Shown here: piece by piece, positions 9,165-18,548 of the stretch | How the letters are laid out: the number at the start of each line of letters is the position of its first letter | Numbering within the stretch: position 1 is the first letter of the stretch | Assembly (NCBI GenBank): GCA_016744015.1 | Contig: JADGFD010000010.1 | Coordinates: 1-64,000 of the forward strand | DNA from: Paracoccaceae bacterium | GTDB taxonomy: Bacteria; Pseudomonadota; Alphaproteobacteria; Rhodobacterales; Rhodobacteraceae | Length of the DNA: 64,000 nucleotides | Direction of reading: 5' to 3' | Made by a program: the position numbers and the translations under genes | Notes under the pieces: model-generated | What the model was told of the DNA's origin: nothing | The model's database searches: none | Seen by the model: only the letters and a program-made list of their open reading frames with translations

Positions 9165-10198
9165 AAATTCTTGTCACCGGTGGTGCTGGCTTTATTGGCT
9201 CAGCTGTAGTCCGGCTGGCCGTTCAGCGCGGGCATCAGGTCGTAAACCTTGATGCCCTCACCTATGCCGCTTGCCTTGAAAACGTGGCCCCCGTCGCCAA
9301 CAGCCCGCTTTATGCGTTTGAGCAGGTCGACATCCGCGACCGCCCTGCCCTTGACCGCGTGTTCGCCAGCCATAAGCCCGATGCCGTTATGCACCTTGCC
9401 GCTGAAAGCCATGTGGACCGCTCGATCGACGGGCCGGGGGCGTTTATTGAAACCAATATCACCGGCACCTACAATATGCTTGAAGCCGCGCGACATTATT
9501 GGGAGGCCGAGGGCAAGCCTGATACTTTCCGCTTCCATCACATTTCCACCGATGAAGTGTTTGGCAGCCTCGGGGCCAAGGGCCAGTTTACCGAGCACAC
9601 CCCTTATGACCCCCGCTCGCCCTACTCTGCTTCCAAAGCCGCGAGCGATCATCTGGTGCGCGCATGGCATGAAACCTATGGCCTGCCCGTGATCCTCACC
9701 AATTGCTCCAACAATTACGGCCCCTACCACTTCCCAGAGAAGCTGGTGCCGGTGGTGATCCTCAAGGCAATTTCCGGCCAGCCAATTCCGGTTTATGGCG
9801 ATGGTAGCCATGTGCGCGACTGGCTTTATGTCGAAGACCACGCCGAAGCATTATTGCTTGCCCTCACCAAAGGCGCGCTTGGCCGCAGCTATAATATCGG
9901 CGGAGAAAACGAGGTCAGCAACCTCGATCTGGTGAAAATGATCTGCGCTACACTGGATTCCAAGCGCCCCGGCGAAGCGCCCTATGCGCAGCAAATCGCC
10001 TTTGTTGCCGATCGTCGCGGCCATGATCGGCGCTACGCCATTGATCCCACGCGCGTGCGCGCCGAGCTGGGCTGGCAACCCTCACTCAGTGTCGAGGAAG
10101 GTATAGCCCGCACGGTGGCGTGGTATCTCGCCAATCAAAGCTGGTGGCAGCCGTTATTAACGCGCGATGGCGTAGGCAAGCGCTTGGGTGTGGCATGA
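9161..10198 (+). CDS. rfbB: dTDP-glucose 4,6-dehydratase
   Basis: 345 residues, normal for RmlB. It converts dTDP-glucose to dTDP-4-keto-6-deoxyglucose using bound NAD. The N-terminal Rossmann motif is GGAGFIGS; the substrate/NAD region contains [15 protein letters not shown]; the catalytic Thr-Asp-Glu is in [12 protein letters not shown]; the YxxxK pair is in [27 protein letters not shown] and [15 protein letters not shown] are further family signatures. Start overlaps the rfbC stop (ATGA) and its own stop overlaps rfbD the same way, showing tight translational coupling. Confidence 0.97.
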   Translation: MKILVTGGAGFIGSAVVRLAVQRGHQVVNLDALTYAACLENVAPVANSPLYAFEQVDIRDRPALDRVFASHKPDAVMHLAAESHVDRSIDGPGAFIETNITGTYNMLEAARHYWEAEGKPDTFRFHHISTDEVFGSLGAKGQFTEHTPYDPRSPYSASKAASDHLVRAWHETYGLPVILTNCSNNYGPYHFPEKLVPVVILKAISGQPIPVYGDGSHVRDWLYVEDHAEALLLALTKGALGRSYNIGGENEVSNLDLVKMICATLDSKRPGEAPYAQQIAFVADRRGHDRRYAIDPTRVRAELGWQPSLSVEEGIARTVAWYLANQSWWQPLLTRDGVGKRLGVA

Positions 10199-11049
10199 AT
10201 ATTCTGGTTTTTGGCAAAACCGGCCAAGTGGCCACAGAGTTGGCCAAGCTGGCCCCAAACGCGCGATTTTTGTCCCGCACCGAGGCGGATTTAGCCAATC
10301 CAGCAGCCTGCGCCGCCATCATTGCGGATTCCAACGCCGATGTCGTGATCAACGCCGCCGCCTTTACGACGGTTGACCAAGCCGAGGAAACCTCCGAATT
10401 GGCTATGCTCATCAATGGCCACGCCCCCGCGAAAATGGCCAAAGCCGCTGCCGTCAAGGGCATCCCGTTTGTGCATATTTCAACCGATTATGTATTTTCC
10501 GGCGAGGGCGAGCAGCCTTGGCAGCCCGATAGCCCCACCGCCCCGCAAGGGGCCTATGGCCATAGTAAGCGCGCCGGAGAAAAAGGCGTGCAGGCCGCTG
10601 GTGGCGCGCATGTGATTTTGCGCACAAGCTGGGTGGTGTCAGCCCACGGGCAAAACTTCATAAAAACAATGCTGCGGCTGGCCAAAACGCGGCCCGAGCT
10701 TGCTATTGTCGCGGATCAAATCGGCGGGCCCACCCCAGCCGCCAGCATTGCCGAAGCCGTGCTGAAAATCGCCAAAACACTGGTGGCCCAGCAAGGCCCC
10801 AGCGGCATCTACCACTTTTCTGGCGCGCCCGATGTAAGCTGGGCCGCTTTCGCCCGCGAAATTTTCAAACAGGCTGGCAAAACCGTGCATGTTAATGAAA
10901 TCCCAACTACAGCCTACCCGACTCCCGCCAAGCGCCCGCTTAATTCACGGCTGGATTGCCAAAGCCTCCAGCAAGGTTTTGGCATTGAGCGCCCTGATTG
11001 GTGCACCGGCCTCGCCGACATACTTTCAGACCTAAAGGACCAGCCATGA
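10195..11049 (+). CDS. rfbD: dTDP-4-dehydrorhamnose reductase
   Basis: 284 residues. It performs the last step of dTDP-L-rhamnose synthesis, reducing the 4-keto group with NAD(P)H. The N-terminus [16 protein letters not shown] carries the GxxGQxG nucleotide-binding pattern; [26 protein letters not shown] and YGHSKRAGE (YxxxK) are typical RmlD motifs, and RPLNSRLDC is the conserved C-terminal element. ATG at 10195 is chosen over upstream in-frame starts because it overlaps the rfbB stop (ATGA) and begins the conserved fold. It ends overlapping rfbA. Confidence 0.95.
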   Translation: MNILVFGKTGQVATELAKLAPNARFLSRTEADLANPAACAAIIADSNADVVINAAAFTTVDQAEETSELAMLINGHAPAKMAKAAAVKGIPFVHISTDYVFSGEGEQPWQPDSPTAPQGAYGHSKRAGEKGVQAAGGAHVILRTSWVVSAHGQNFIKTMLRLAKTRPELAIVADQIGGPTPAASIAEAVLKIAKTLVAQQGPSGIYHFSGAPDVSWAAFAREIFKQAGKTVHVNEIPTTAYPTPAKRPLNSRLDCQSLQQGFGIERPDWCTGLADILSDLKDQP

Positions 11050-11912
11050 CCCAACGAAAAGGCATCATCCTCGCAGGTGGCTCGGGCACGCGGCTTTACC
11101 CCATCACCATGGGCGTTTCCAAGCAGCTTCTGCCGATCTATGATAAACCGATGATCTTCTATCCGATCTCAACCCTGATGTTGGCTGGCATCCGCGAGAT
11201 CGCCATCATTACCACACCGCATGATCAGCCCCAATTTCAGCGCCTGCTGGGTGATGGCAGCCAATGGGGCCTCAGCTTTGAATACATCATCCAGCCCGCG
11301 CCCGATGGCTTGGCGCAAGCCTATATCCTAGCCGAAAACTTCCTTGATGGCGCGCCCTCGGTGCTGGTGCTCGGCGATAACATCTTCTTTGGCCACGGCC
11401 TGCCCGAGATTTTGGCCCACGCCGATACCAAGCCAGTAGGCGGCACGGTGTTTGGCTATCACGTGGCTGACCCGGAGCGCTATGGCGTTGTCGGGTTTGA
11501 TGCCGAGGACCGCGCCACCTCGATCATCGAAAAACCGGAAAACCCCGCCTCAAACTACGCCGTCACCGGCCTCTATTTCCTAGATGGCACCGCCCCCGCG
11601 CGGGCCAAACAGGTGCGGCCCTCAGCACGGGGCGAGCTTGAAATCACCACGCTTTTGAGCAGCTACCTTGAGGAGGACAACCTCACGGTGGAGCGCATGG
11701 GCCGTGGCTATGCCTGGCTAGATACCGGCACCCATGCCAGCCTGCTCGACGCCGCCAACTTTGTGCGCACGCTACAAACCCGCCAAGGGCTTCAGGTTGG
11801 CTCACTTGAGGAGATCGCCTATGCGGCGGATTGGATAACCCACGCCCAGCTACAAGCCCGCGCCGAGATTTTCAGCAAAAACGACTATGGCGCCTATCTG
11901 TGCAATCTCTAG
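11046..11912 (+). CDS. rfbA: Glucose-1-phosphate thymidylyltransferase
   Basis: 288 residues, the normal size of RmlA. It makes dTDP-glucose from dTTP and glucose-1-phosphate, the first committed step of the rhamnose pathway. The N-terminal pyrophosphorylase signature [13 protein letters not shown] is followed by [29 protein letters not shown] and [18 protein letters not shown] are family motifs, and [14 protein letters not shown] is the C-terminal signature. ATG at 11046 overlaps the rfbD stop (ATGA). Last of the four rhamnose genes; the flippase follows after 18 bases. Confidence 0.97.
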   Translation: MTQRKGIILAGGSGTRLYPITMGVSKQLLPIYDKPMIFYPISTLMLAGIREIAIITTPHDQPQFQRLLGDGSQWGLSFEYIIQPAPDGLAQAYILAENFLDGAPSVLVLGDNIFFGHGLPEILAHADTKPVGGTVFGYHVADPERYGVVGFDAEDRATSIIEKPENPASNYAVTGLYFLDGTAPARAKQVRPSARGELEITTLLSSYLEEDNLTVERMGRGYAWLDTGTHASLLDAANFVRTLQTRQGLQVGSLEEIAYAADWITHAQLQARAEIFSKNDYGAYLCNL

Positions 11913-11930
11913 CCGCCTCGGAAGGCCCGC

Positions 11931-13271
11931 ATGTCTGCCATTGATAACATCACCAAAAGGTTCGGCGAAATGGATGGCCATTTGCGCGAGGTGCTCACCG
12001 GGGCCTCCATCGCCTTTGTGCTGCGTATCCTTGGTGCGGCCGCTGCCTTTGTGCTCAATGTTATCATCGGGCGGCTTTTGGGGGCTGAGGGCGCGGGGCT
12101 TTACTTTTTGGCGCTGTCTATCGCGCTCATCGGGTCAATTCTGGCGCAGTTGGGGCTGGCCAACACCTTGCTCCGCTTCATTTCCGCTGGTGCGGCCAAA
12201 AATGACTGGGGCCAGATAAAAGGTGTGTTTTCTCAAAGCATTAAGCTCTCAGCCGCCGCCAGCCTTGCCATTGCCATCCTCATCGTGGCCACAGCGCCGT
12301 GGAGCGCCGAATATATCTTTGGCAAGCCAGCCCTCACCGCACCCCTGCGCTATATGAGCCTTGCCGTTATCACTTTTTCCATGATGACGCTTTTGGCCGA
12401 GAGCCTAAAAGGCCTCAAGAAAATTGGCCGCTCGATGCTGGTCAGCGGGGTGATTTACCCCGTGGTTGCGCTTGTGCTCATCTGGCCACTGGCCGCGCTT
12501 GGTGGCCCTGCGGGGGCCAGCATGGCTTATGTTATTGGCACTGGCGTGGCCGCCCTCATCGGCGCGCTCTGGTGGCACCAAGAGGTGCGAGACCACGGCC
12601 CCGCCCAGCCCATCCCGGCCTCTGATCTCACCAAAAGCGCCCGCCCGCTTTTGGTGATGAACCTCATCGAGCGCGGCATCATTCCTTTGGCCCCATTATT
12701 TCTGGTTGGCGTTTGGAGCAGCGCCGAAGACGCTGGCATTTACGGGGCAGCCGCTCGCCTCGCCCTGCTCGCAAGCTTTTTTCTGGCCGCCGTAAACACC
12801 GCCATCGCCCCCAAGTTCGCAGAGCTTTACACCAAGGGCGATATGGCCATCCTCGCCCACGTCGCCCGCCGCTTTGCCCTTGGTATTACCTTCGCCACCA
12901 GCCCGCTTTTTCTGGTGCTGTTTTTCGCTGGTGATTGGGTCATGAGCCTCTTTGGCCCCGATTTCACCCGCGGTGGCTCTACCCTCGCCATTCTGGCCGT
13001 TGGGCAGTTAATCGCCACTATGTTTGGCTCCTCCGCCTTCTTGCTGATGATGAGCGGGCATGAAAAAGACATCCGAACTTCCTCCCTGATCGCGGTGGCT
13101 GTTTTGGCCCTGCTTCTTGTCACGCTTGTTCCACTATACGGCCTTATTGGCGCAGCAATCTCGGCCGCCGCCGCCTATTCCATACTCTTCATTTGGTCGG
13201 CTTTCATGGTTGGAAAACGCCTACACATCAATCTATTTTCGTTTGCTATTTGGAAAGCACCGAAGCAATGA
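11931..13271 (+). CDS. Polysaccharide flippase (Wzx-like, MOP superfamily)
   Basis: 446 residues with about 12-14 hydrophobic segments spread over the length. The N-terminal region AFVLNVIIGRLLGAEGAGLYFLALSI matches the conserved first helices of MATE/PST-type flippases. Such proteins move lipid-linked oligosaccharide units across the inner membrane. It lies immediately after the dTDP-rhamnose genes, so the likely substrate contains rhamnose. The stop overlaps the next membrane-protein gene by ATGA, indicating one operon. Assignment to O-antigen, capsule or exopolysaccharide cannot be made from this window. Confidence 0.85.
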   Translation: MSAIDNITKRFGEMDGHLREVLTGASIAFVLRILGAAAAFVLNVIIGRLLGAEGAGLYFLALSIALIGSILAQLGLANTLLRFISAGAAKNDWGQIKGVFSQSIKLSAAASLAIAILIVATAPWSAEYIFGKPALTAPLRYMSLAVITFSMMTLLAESLKGLKKIGRSMLVSGVIYPVVALVLIWPLAALGGPAGASMAYVIGTGVAALIGALWWHQEVRDHGPAQPIPASDLTKSARPLLVMNLIERGIIPLAPLFLVGVWSSAEDAGIYGAAARLALLASFFLAAVNTAIAPKFAELYTKGDMAILAHVARRFALGITFATSPLFLVLFFAGDWVMSLFGPDFTRGGSTLAILAVGQLIATMFGSSAFLLMMSGHEKDIRTSSLIAVAVLALLLVTLVPLYGLIGAAISAAAAYSILFIWSAFMVGKRLHINLFSFAIWKAPKQ

Positions 13272-14263
13272 AAATTAAAACAAAATTCAAATACACCCAG
13301 CTCGGCCTGCTCATAGCCTTCTATCTGGCTCTGGTTTGGGTGGCGAGCGCAAGCTTTGGCTTCCTGTTTTTTATTGATTCTAACACATATATAAACGGTG
13401 AGGCCAGCGCGCCGGTTTTGAAAACCGTCGTGCGGCTATTTCCTATCAGCACAATGATTATCGGCATAATCAATCTCACACTCATATTTAGAATTTTTGC
13501 GCGCCACGGGCTAAATGTTTTTGTGCTCTTTCTTCTCTTTCCCTACAATCTTCTTTTGCTGGCAAACCTAACAAAAGAATCTATTATTTTTCTATCGATG
13601 TATTTGTTGTTTTATAGCGAGAAAAACCGCGCATATATTGGGCGCGTATCGAGAATTGTCCTTGGTGTAGCGCTGGCATTCCCCCGCCCGACCTATCTCG
13701 TTTTATTGCTTGGCCGGTTCTCGCCCAAAATCCTCATTCCCCTCTTTCTTCTTTTGCTATTGGCTCTGGAAATCTGGAGCTCGCCCGCAATTCTTCAACT
13801 TGTTTCCGACCGGATGGAGGGCCGACAATATGTGGAGCATGTTGGCCGAAGCTTTTTTGTAAACTTATGCGTGGCCGAAAAATCATCTCTTGCTGAGTTT
13901 TCAAAATGCTGGGTGCCGGTGTTTTTGGGCGTGCCGCTCCACGCGGATACCCTTTCCATGCGTGCCATCCCGTATTTTGCCTTTCAACTGCCCTATATTT
14001 ACCTTGTATATAAGTTGCTAAAATCGCGCTTGCCCGAGCATCATTCACTCGCCGTGATTGTGATATTCGGCCATTTTCTATTTCTAATAATTTCCCCGAC
14101 ATTTGGTGCCTTCATCCGATACGCCCACCCGTTTGTATGGGCTATTGGGTTCTCTCTTTTACGATATCAGCTACAAAACCCTTACCCGCAAAAAGCAGCC
14201 GGCACACATCCCCCACGCCAAAAAACAGGCGCGGCTCTCTCTGCAAAGGGGGTTACAAATTAA
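13268..14263 (+). CDS. Multi-spanning membrane protein, possible polysaccharide polymerase
   Basis: 331 residues with eight to ten hydrophobic segments and a hydrophilic basic tail. No strong family signature is visible. Position directly after a flippase, with an ATGA overlap, and hydrophobic topology make a Wzy-like polymerase the simplest reading, since these proteins are poorly conserved and are usually found beside Wzx. The start ATG 13268 is chosen because of the overlap; upstream in-frame starts would run deep into the flippase. The gene is less G+C-rich than the rhamnose genes, as is common for polymerases. Confidence 0.5.
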   Translation: MKIKTKFKYTQLGLLIAFYLALVWVASASFGFLFFIDSNTYINGEASAPVLKTVVRLFPISTMIIGIINLTLIFRIFARHGLNVFVLFLLFPYNLLLLANLTKESIIFLSMYLLFYSEKNRAYIGRVSRIVLGVALAFPRPTYLVLLLGRFSPKILIPLFLLLLLALEIWSSPAILQLVSDRMEGRQYVEHVGRSFFVNLCVAEKSSLAEFSKCWVPVFLGVPLHADTLSMRAIPYFAFQLPYIYLVYKLLKSRLPEHHSLAVIVIFGHFLFLIISPTFGAFIRYAHPFVWAIGFSLLRYQLQNPYPQKAAGTHPPRQKTGAALSAKGVTN

Positions 14264-14377
14264 TATGTGCCACATCAAAATGAACCTGCAAGCAACCAGA
14301 TACCCCCCCAATCCAATTTCTACGCCCCCGCCAAAACCACATTAACCAAGCTTAATAGCTGATAAAAGGACACCGAA

Positions 14378-15496
14378 ATGTCTCAAAAATCCATCCTCTT
14401 GCTTGGCACTCGTGGTATTCCCGCCAGCCATGGCGGCTTTGAAACTTTTGTGGAGCGCCTTGCACCCTACCTTGTGCAGCAAGGCTGGGATGTCAGCGTA
14501 TATTGCCAAGAAGAAGGCACACAAAACATCTGGGAGGATGACTGGCACGGCGTCCGTCGCATCCATGTTCCGGTTTCTGGCAGCGGCACGCTCTCCACCA
14601 TCAAGTTTGACTGGGTCTCCATGCGAGACGCGCTCAAGCGCCCGGGCCTTTTGCTTTCCTTTGGCTACCCCACCGCGCTTTTTGCGCTACTCCCCCGCCT
14701 CAAAAGGCGGCGGCATGTTATCAATATGGATGGCGTCGAGTGGAAGCGCTCACAGTTTGGCAAAGGCGGAAAGGCCTGGCTTTATATCAACGAACGCATC
14801 GCTGCGCTCTTGGGCAATCACTTGGTTGCCGACCATCCCAAAATCGCCGAGCACTTGCAAACCCGTGCCGCCAAAAGCAAAATTACCACCATAGCTTACG
14901 GAGCTGATAAGGTCGAAACCGCTGATTTCTCCCTGCTTTCTTTCCTTGATATCGAATCCGATAAATACGCCGTTGTCATCGCCCGCCCGGAGCGAGACAA
15001 CTCCTTCCTCGAAATCATCACCGCCTTTTCAAGCGAAAAGCGCGGGCGTAAGCTGGTGGTGCTGGGCAATCTCAAGCCGGATCAAGTGCCTTACCACGCC
15101 GAGCTTAAGGCCGCCGCCTCCGACGAGGTCATCTTCCCCGGCGCGATTTATGAGCACGCCATCGTGCAAGCCCTGCGCAAACACGCCCGCTTTTATATCC
15201 ACGGCCACCGCGTCGGCGGCACCAACCCGTCACTGGTAGAGGCCTTAGGCGCCGGCAATGCCATTCTGGCCATGAATAACGATTTTAACGCGTGGGTGGC
15301 TGGCAAAGGCGCCACCTATTTCAACACGGTTGAGGACTGCGCCGAAAGCATCACAAAGCTCTTTGCCGATGATGATCTGGCATCCACCCTGCGCGCAGGC
15401 GCCGAGGCGCAATTCGAAGCCTTCACATGGCCCGCCATATTGGCACAATACGAGGCATTGTTACTCGCCGAGCACACCACTGCTAAGCCTGCTTAA
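14378..15496 (+). CDS. Glycosyltransferase, DUF1972 / GT4 type (putative rhamnosyltransferase)
   Basis: 372 residues. The N-terminus LLLGTRGIPASHGGFETFVERL is the hallmark of DUF1972 glycosyltransferases, which are often rhamnosyltransferases. The second half has GT4-type features: VVIARPERDNSFLEI, IFPGAIYEHAIV and RVGGTNPSLVEALGAGNAILA, the latter holding the conserved donor-binding Glu. It probably adds a sugar, plausibly rhamnose, to a lipid-linked repeat unit in the cytoplasm. It lies 114 bases after the polymerase-like gene; its 3' end overlaps the convergent gene on the other strand by 14 bases. Confidence 0.88.
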   Translation: MSQKSILLLGTRGIPASHGGFETFVERLAPYLVQQGWDVSVYCQEEGTQNIWEDDWHGVRRIHVPVSGSGTLSTIKFDWVSMRDALKRPGLLLSFGYPTALFALLPRLKRRRHVINMDGVEWKRSQFGKGGKAWLYINERIAALLGNHLVADHPKIAEHLQTRAAKSKITTIAYGADKVETADFSLLSFLDIESDKYAVVIARPERDNSFLEIITAFSSEKRGRKLVVLGNLKPDQVPYHAELKAAASDEVIFPGAIYEHAIVQALRKHARFYIHGHRVGGTNPSLVEALGAGNAILAMNNDFNAWVAGKGATYFNTVEDCAESITKLFADDDLASTLRAGAEAQFEAFTWPAILAQYEALLLAEHTTAKPA

Positions 15497-15857
15497 GCCC
15501 GCTCACAACGGCCTTCCAGTCGTCATCCGAAAAGCCTTTCCAGCCAGCAGTCGGCTGGAAGCGCTCGACAAAATCAGTGCTTTCCCCCAAGGTCGCATAG
15601 ATCTTCTTGAGCGCTCTATTATCCGCAAACAGCACTTCGCTAGATGCATCATTCAGCATGTCATCTTCCGGCATTTCAAGGGCAAAATCCCGTGTTCTGC
15701 CCTGAATTTCTTCGCTGCTTTTAAGAGTATCCTCGCTAGAAACTCCCCGTTTCTCAACTAAAAACGCCGAGGCAAATATATTCTGATACAGGATTTTCAC
15801 ATGCGAAAACCGCATCTTCTTGCGCGCTTTTTCCTCTATCCAGTCAAGGATTCCCAT
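15483..15857 (-). CDS. Hypothetical protein, 124 residues
   Basis: Not recognised. A soluble, charged protein beginning MGILDWIEEKARKKM, without transmembrane segments or signal peptide. The start ATG 15857 has a strong AGGAGG ribosome site that lies inside the last codons of the preceding pheT remnant (stop at 15861-15863, three bases before this ATG). Its 3' end overlaps the convergent glycosyltransferase by 14 bases. It occupies the place where pheT would normally continue. Confidence 0.6.
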   Translation of the reverse strand: MGILDWIEEKARKKMRFSHVKILYQNIFASAFLVEKRGVSSEDTLKSSEEIQGRTRDFALEMPEDDMLNDASSEVLFADNRALKKIYATLGESTDFVERFQPTAGWKGFSDDDWKAVVSGLKQA

Positions 15858-15860
15858 GGC

Positions 15861-15962
15861 TTAAACCTCCTCATACCCAAGGCCGGTCACCGCATAGCCG
15901 ATCTCGCGCAAGCATGCCTCTGGTTCAAGAAGGGCTTTGCGCCAGCTAAAGGTGAATTTCAT
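15861..15962 (-). pseudogene. pheT: N-terminal remnant of pheT (phenylalanyl-tRNA synthetase beta)
   Basis: A 33-codon open frame, ATG 15962 to TAA 15861. It starts MKFTFSW and continues through EACLREI and AVTGLGYEEV, which lines up with the PheT N-terminus (typically MKFTLSWLK followed by a stretch ending LGLEVEEV). The rest of the roughly 800-residue protein is absent. It lies downstream of pheS, the usual position of pheT, separated by a membrane-protein gene. It might be translated as a leader peptide that couples to the next gene, because its last codons supply that gene's ribosome site. A complete pheT must exist elsewhere, as the enzyme is essential. Confidence 0.6.
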
Positions 15963-16079
15963 CGGGGTTCTCTCGGGTAGTCACGGTTGGATTAATATAT
16001 ACTGCAGATGCGGCGAATTTCCAAGCCCGAATGGAGTCCGCCTCCCCTCCTTGCCCGTCCTCGCTGAGCGAGCGCCCGT

Positions 16080-16577
16080 TTATCGCTTGTTGGTTATCAA
16101 GGAAAAAATAACTGTCATCACAAGTAGGCAGGTCAACAGGTAGAGCGCACGAAATGCAAATCTGAATAATTTCTCCCTATAAATCCACTCTCCGGCTAAA
16201 ACCTTAATATATGAGTGGCGAGGAGGCATCTGTTTGGGGTTGGCTGCTACCATCTTATCAAAGTCTGAAGTATCAAGTTGATATTGGCAGCGAATGCAAA
16301 TGACCGCCAGCGAAAGATAAGCGACAAGTTCCAAAGTAAGCAACCATTCAAGCATTGGCTGCAAAGACTGAACAGAGAGCATTATGCCAGAAATTGCAAT
16401 CATCATGGATACATGAGTCAGCAAAATGCCGCTTTTAGTCTCAATTCCCGCGATTTTAGTTTCAAAGTTTTGGATTTGAGAAGTATCGCTTGCAGAGTTG
16501 CCAAGTCGTTTTCCCAGCCCTTCACTCTCAGTCAGCGTTATTCTGTACGGGCGGAAAAGTGCGAAAAAATTTTCCAT
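16080..16577 (-). CDS. Hypothetical membrane protein between pheS and the pheT remnant
   Basis: 165 residues. It begins MENFFALFRPYRITLTESEG; a short coiled-coil-like segment (TSQIQNFETKIAGIETKSG) is followed by two hydrophobic segments (about residues 65-85 and 90-110) and one near the C-terminus (about 145-163). No family recognised. ATG 16577 is chosen because AGGAG precedes it by about 6 bases and it lies just after the pheS stop (16586), so it is probably co-transcribed with pheS. Upstream in-frame codons run into pheS. Confidence 0.6.
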   Translation of the reverse strand: MENFFALFRPYRITLTESEGLGKRLGNSASDTSQIQNFETKIAGIETKSGILLTHVSMMIAISGIMLSVQSLQPMLEWLLTLELVAYLSLAVICIRCQYQLDTSDFDKMVAANPKQMPPRHSYIKVLAGEWIYREKLFRFAFRALYLLTCLLVMTVIFSLITNKR

Positions 16578-16585
16578 CTTTACTC

Positions 16586-17662
16586 CTAAATCCCGCCCCG
16601 CATATTCGGCACATTCAGGCTTGAAAAACCGTAATGCCGCAGCCATCTCAAATCACTGTCAAAAAACGCCCGCAGGTCAGGGATGCCGTATTTCAGCATC
16701 GCCAGCCTATCAATCCCCATGCCAAAGGCAAAGCCTTGGTATTCACTCGGGTCCACGCCTGCCGCGCTCAGCACCTTGGGGTGCACCATGCCGCTGCCCA
16801 GAATTTCCATCCAGTCATCGCCCTCGCCAATTTTCAGCTGGCCCTTATCCCAAGAGCAGCGAATGTCCACTTCGGCGCTTGGCTCGGTAAACGGAAAGTG
16901 GCTGGCACGGAATTTCAACTCCACGTTATCAACCTCGAAAAACGCGCGGCAAAATTCTTCCAGTGTCCACTTGAGGTTGGCCATAGAGATATCTTTATCA
17001 ATCGCCAGCCCTTCTACCTGATGAAACATCGGGGTGTGCGTATTGTCATAATCCGAGCGATAAACCCGCCCCGGCGCAATGACTCGGCACGGCACACCGT
17101 GCTTTTCCATATGGCGGATTTGCACGGGGCTGGTATGCGTGCGCAGCACGTGCGGCGGGCGGTTGTCGCCCTCATCACGGTGCATGTAAAACGTATCAAA
17201 TTCCTGCCGCGCGGGGTGCTCTGGCGGAATGTTGAGCGCGTCAAAATTATAGTAATCATTTTCAATCTGCGGCCCCTCGGCAACCCCGTAGCCCAAGTCA
17301 GCAAAGATCGCGATAATCTCTTCCGTCACTTGCGAAATCGGATGAACAGACCCCTGCCCTTCAGGCCGCCCCGGCGCTGTCACGTCCAGCCACTCGGTGC
17401 GCAGCCGTTCATTAAGCGCATCATCTTCCAAGCCAGCCTTGCGGGCCGCCAGCGCCGAGTTAATCTCGTTTTTCAGCGCATTCAGCGCGGGGCCAGCCAC
17501 CGTCTTCTCCTCGGGCGTCATCTTCCCAAGGCCGCGCATCATCAGGCTGACCTCACCCTTTTTGCCCACCGCCGCCACGCGGGTGGCTTCCAGCGCGTCA
17601 AGGTCAGCCGCCTCCGCCACTTGGCTCAGGATTTTGGCTTTAAGATCAGAAATATTGTCCAT
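16586..17662 (-). CDS. pheS: Phenylalanine-tRNA ligase alpha subunit
   Basis: 358 residues, normal for bacterial PheS. It charges tRNA-Phe as part of an alpha2-beta2 enzyme in the cytoplasm. The N-terminal coiled-coil ([12 protein letters not shown]) is followed by the class II core: [47 protein letters not shown] (motif 2 region begins near [20 protein letters not shown]) and [21 protein letters not shown] as motif 3. ATG 17662 is chosen by homology; an upstream extension has no support. The expected partner pheT is only a fragment downstream. Upstream, a small RTX-like gene on the opposite strand separates it from rplT. Confidence 0.97.
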   Translation of the reverse strand: MDNISDLKAKILSQVAEAADLDALEATRVAAVGKKGEVSLMMRGLGKMTPEEKTVAGPALNALKNEINSALAARKAGLEDDALNERLRTEWLDVTAPGRPEGQGSVHPISQVTEEIIAIFADLGYGVAEGPQIENDYYNFDALNIPPEHPARQEFDTFYMHRDEGDNRPPHVLRTHTSPVQIRHMEKHGVPCRVIAPGRVYRSDYDNTHTPMFHQVEGLAIDKDISMANLKWTLEEFCRAFFEVDNVELKFRASHFPFTEPSAEVDIRCSWDKGQLKIGEGDDWMEILGSGMVHPKVLSAAGVDPSEYQGFAFGMGIDRLAMLKYGIPDLRAFFDSDLRWLRHYGFSSLNVPNMRGGI

Positions 17663-17728
17663 AACAGGCCCCGCAATTCGTTTGGCTCGGGGTATCATAC
17701 GCGGCGCAAATTGCAAGCCTTTGCAGCG

Positions 17729-17743
17729 TTAATGGGCTGTTAA
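17729..17743. promoter_or_regulatory. CtrA-like box
   Basis: TTAA-N7-TTAA, the CtrA consensus of alphaproteobacteria, between pheS and the RTX-like gene, 47 bases before the latter's ATG. One such match could arise by chance in a window this size. Confidence 0.35.
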
Positions 17744-17789
17744 GGAATAAGGGTTAACACTTATTCAAGTCAAATTTTATAGGTATTTT

Positions 17790-18443
17790 ATGATTATTAA
17801 CGGCACCACGGGCGATGATACGCTTTATGATATCGGCAATCGCGATGTTTTAACCGGAGATCTAGGGGCCGATACCTTTGTGCTCAGCCGTGACGGGCGG
17901 CGCGATACCATAACTGACTTTCAAGACGGTTATGACGTGATTGATTTCACCGATTTTAACGTTACCTTTGAAGAGCTTTTCATCTTTCAGCTCAGCGCCT
18001 ATAGCTTTGTGATCGAAATTCGGGGCGAGCGGAACCAGATAGATGTGCCGGTGCCCAACCTTGGGGACCCGCCGATCACCCCCTATTCCTTTACCGCCGC
18101 TGATTTTGAGTTTGCCCCGGGCGCCGCGCCGCCCAATGTGGTTGTGCAGTCAGATACCGCAGGGGCCGACAAGCTCATCGGCACCGGCCGGCCCGATGTT
18201 TTTGTGTTTACCCCTGATGGCCTACGCGATTCAGTGCGCCGCTTTGAGCTTCACAAAGACAAGATTGACCTCTCGGGCTTTGGCACCGCCTTTGAAAACC
18301 TGATCTTCACCGATGTGCAGCCCGGGCGAATTGTGATCCGGCTGGAAACCGTTGATTTTGGCATTGAGCATATCGTCATTAACGACCGTTCTCACCTTTT
18401 CACCTCATCTGACCTAACGGCGAGCGATTTTATCTTCGCGTAA
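17790..18443 (+). CDS. Small RTX-like calcium-binding protein
   Basis: 217 residues. It opens with an RTX-type turn (NGTTGDDTLYDIGNRDVLTG), then GADTFVLSRDGRRDTITDFQDGYDVIDFTDF, a pattern typical of the C-terminal parts of type I-secreted RTX proteins. The same arrangement repeats in the second half (AGADKLIGTGRPDVFVF ... DKIDLSGF). There is no signal peptide, consistent with type I secretion. It is encoded on the strand opposite to pheS and rplT and appears inserted between them. It ends before a bidirectional terminator. Role unknown. Confidence 0.75.
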   Translation: MIINGTTGDDTLYDIGNRDVLTGDLGADTFVLSRDGRRDTITDFQDGYDVIDFTDFNVTFEELFIFQLSAYSFVIEIRGERNQIDVPVPNLGDPPITPYSFTAADFEFAPGAAPPNVVVQSDTAGADKLIGTGRPDVFVFTPDGLRDSVRRFELHKDKIDLSGFGTAFENLIFTDVQPGRIVIRLETVDFGIEHIVINDRSHLFTSSDLTASDFIFA

Positions 18444-18495
18444 AGCGGGCGACACACCCGCCACGCTCCCCCTGAGGGGCGCTAGGACGAAGCAC

Positions 18496-18529
18496 AAAAA
18501 AGCCCGCCAGTTTCCTGACGGGCTTTTTT
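18496..18529. terminator. Bidirectional rho-independent terminator
   Basis: A six-A run, stem GCCCGcCAG / CTGaCGGGC with loop TTTC, then a T run. The A and T runs flank the stem on both sides, so it can serve both the RTX-like gene (plus) and rplT (minus). Confidence 0.9.
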
Positions 18530-18548
18530 AAAAATCTTGGATACTCGC

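Noticed and set aside
14341-14356. TTAA-N6-TTAA before the glycosyltransferase as CtrA site
   Set aside because: Spacer is six bases instead of seven.
16586-17743. Long plus-strand frames opposite pheS
   Set aside because: Shadow frames caused by G+C-rich third codon positions of pheS, which is unmistakable.
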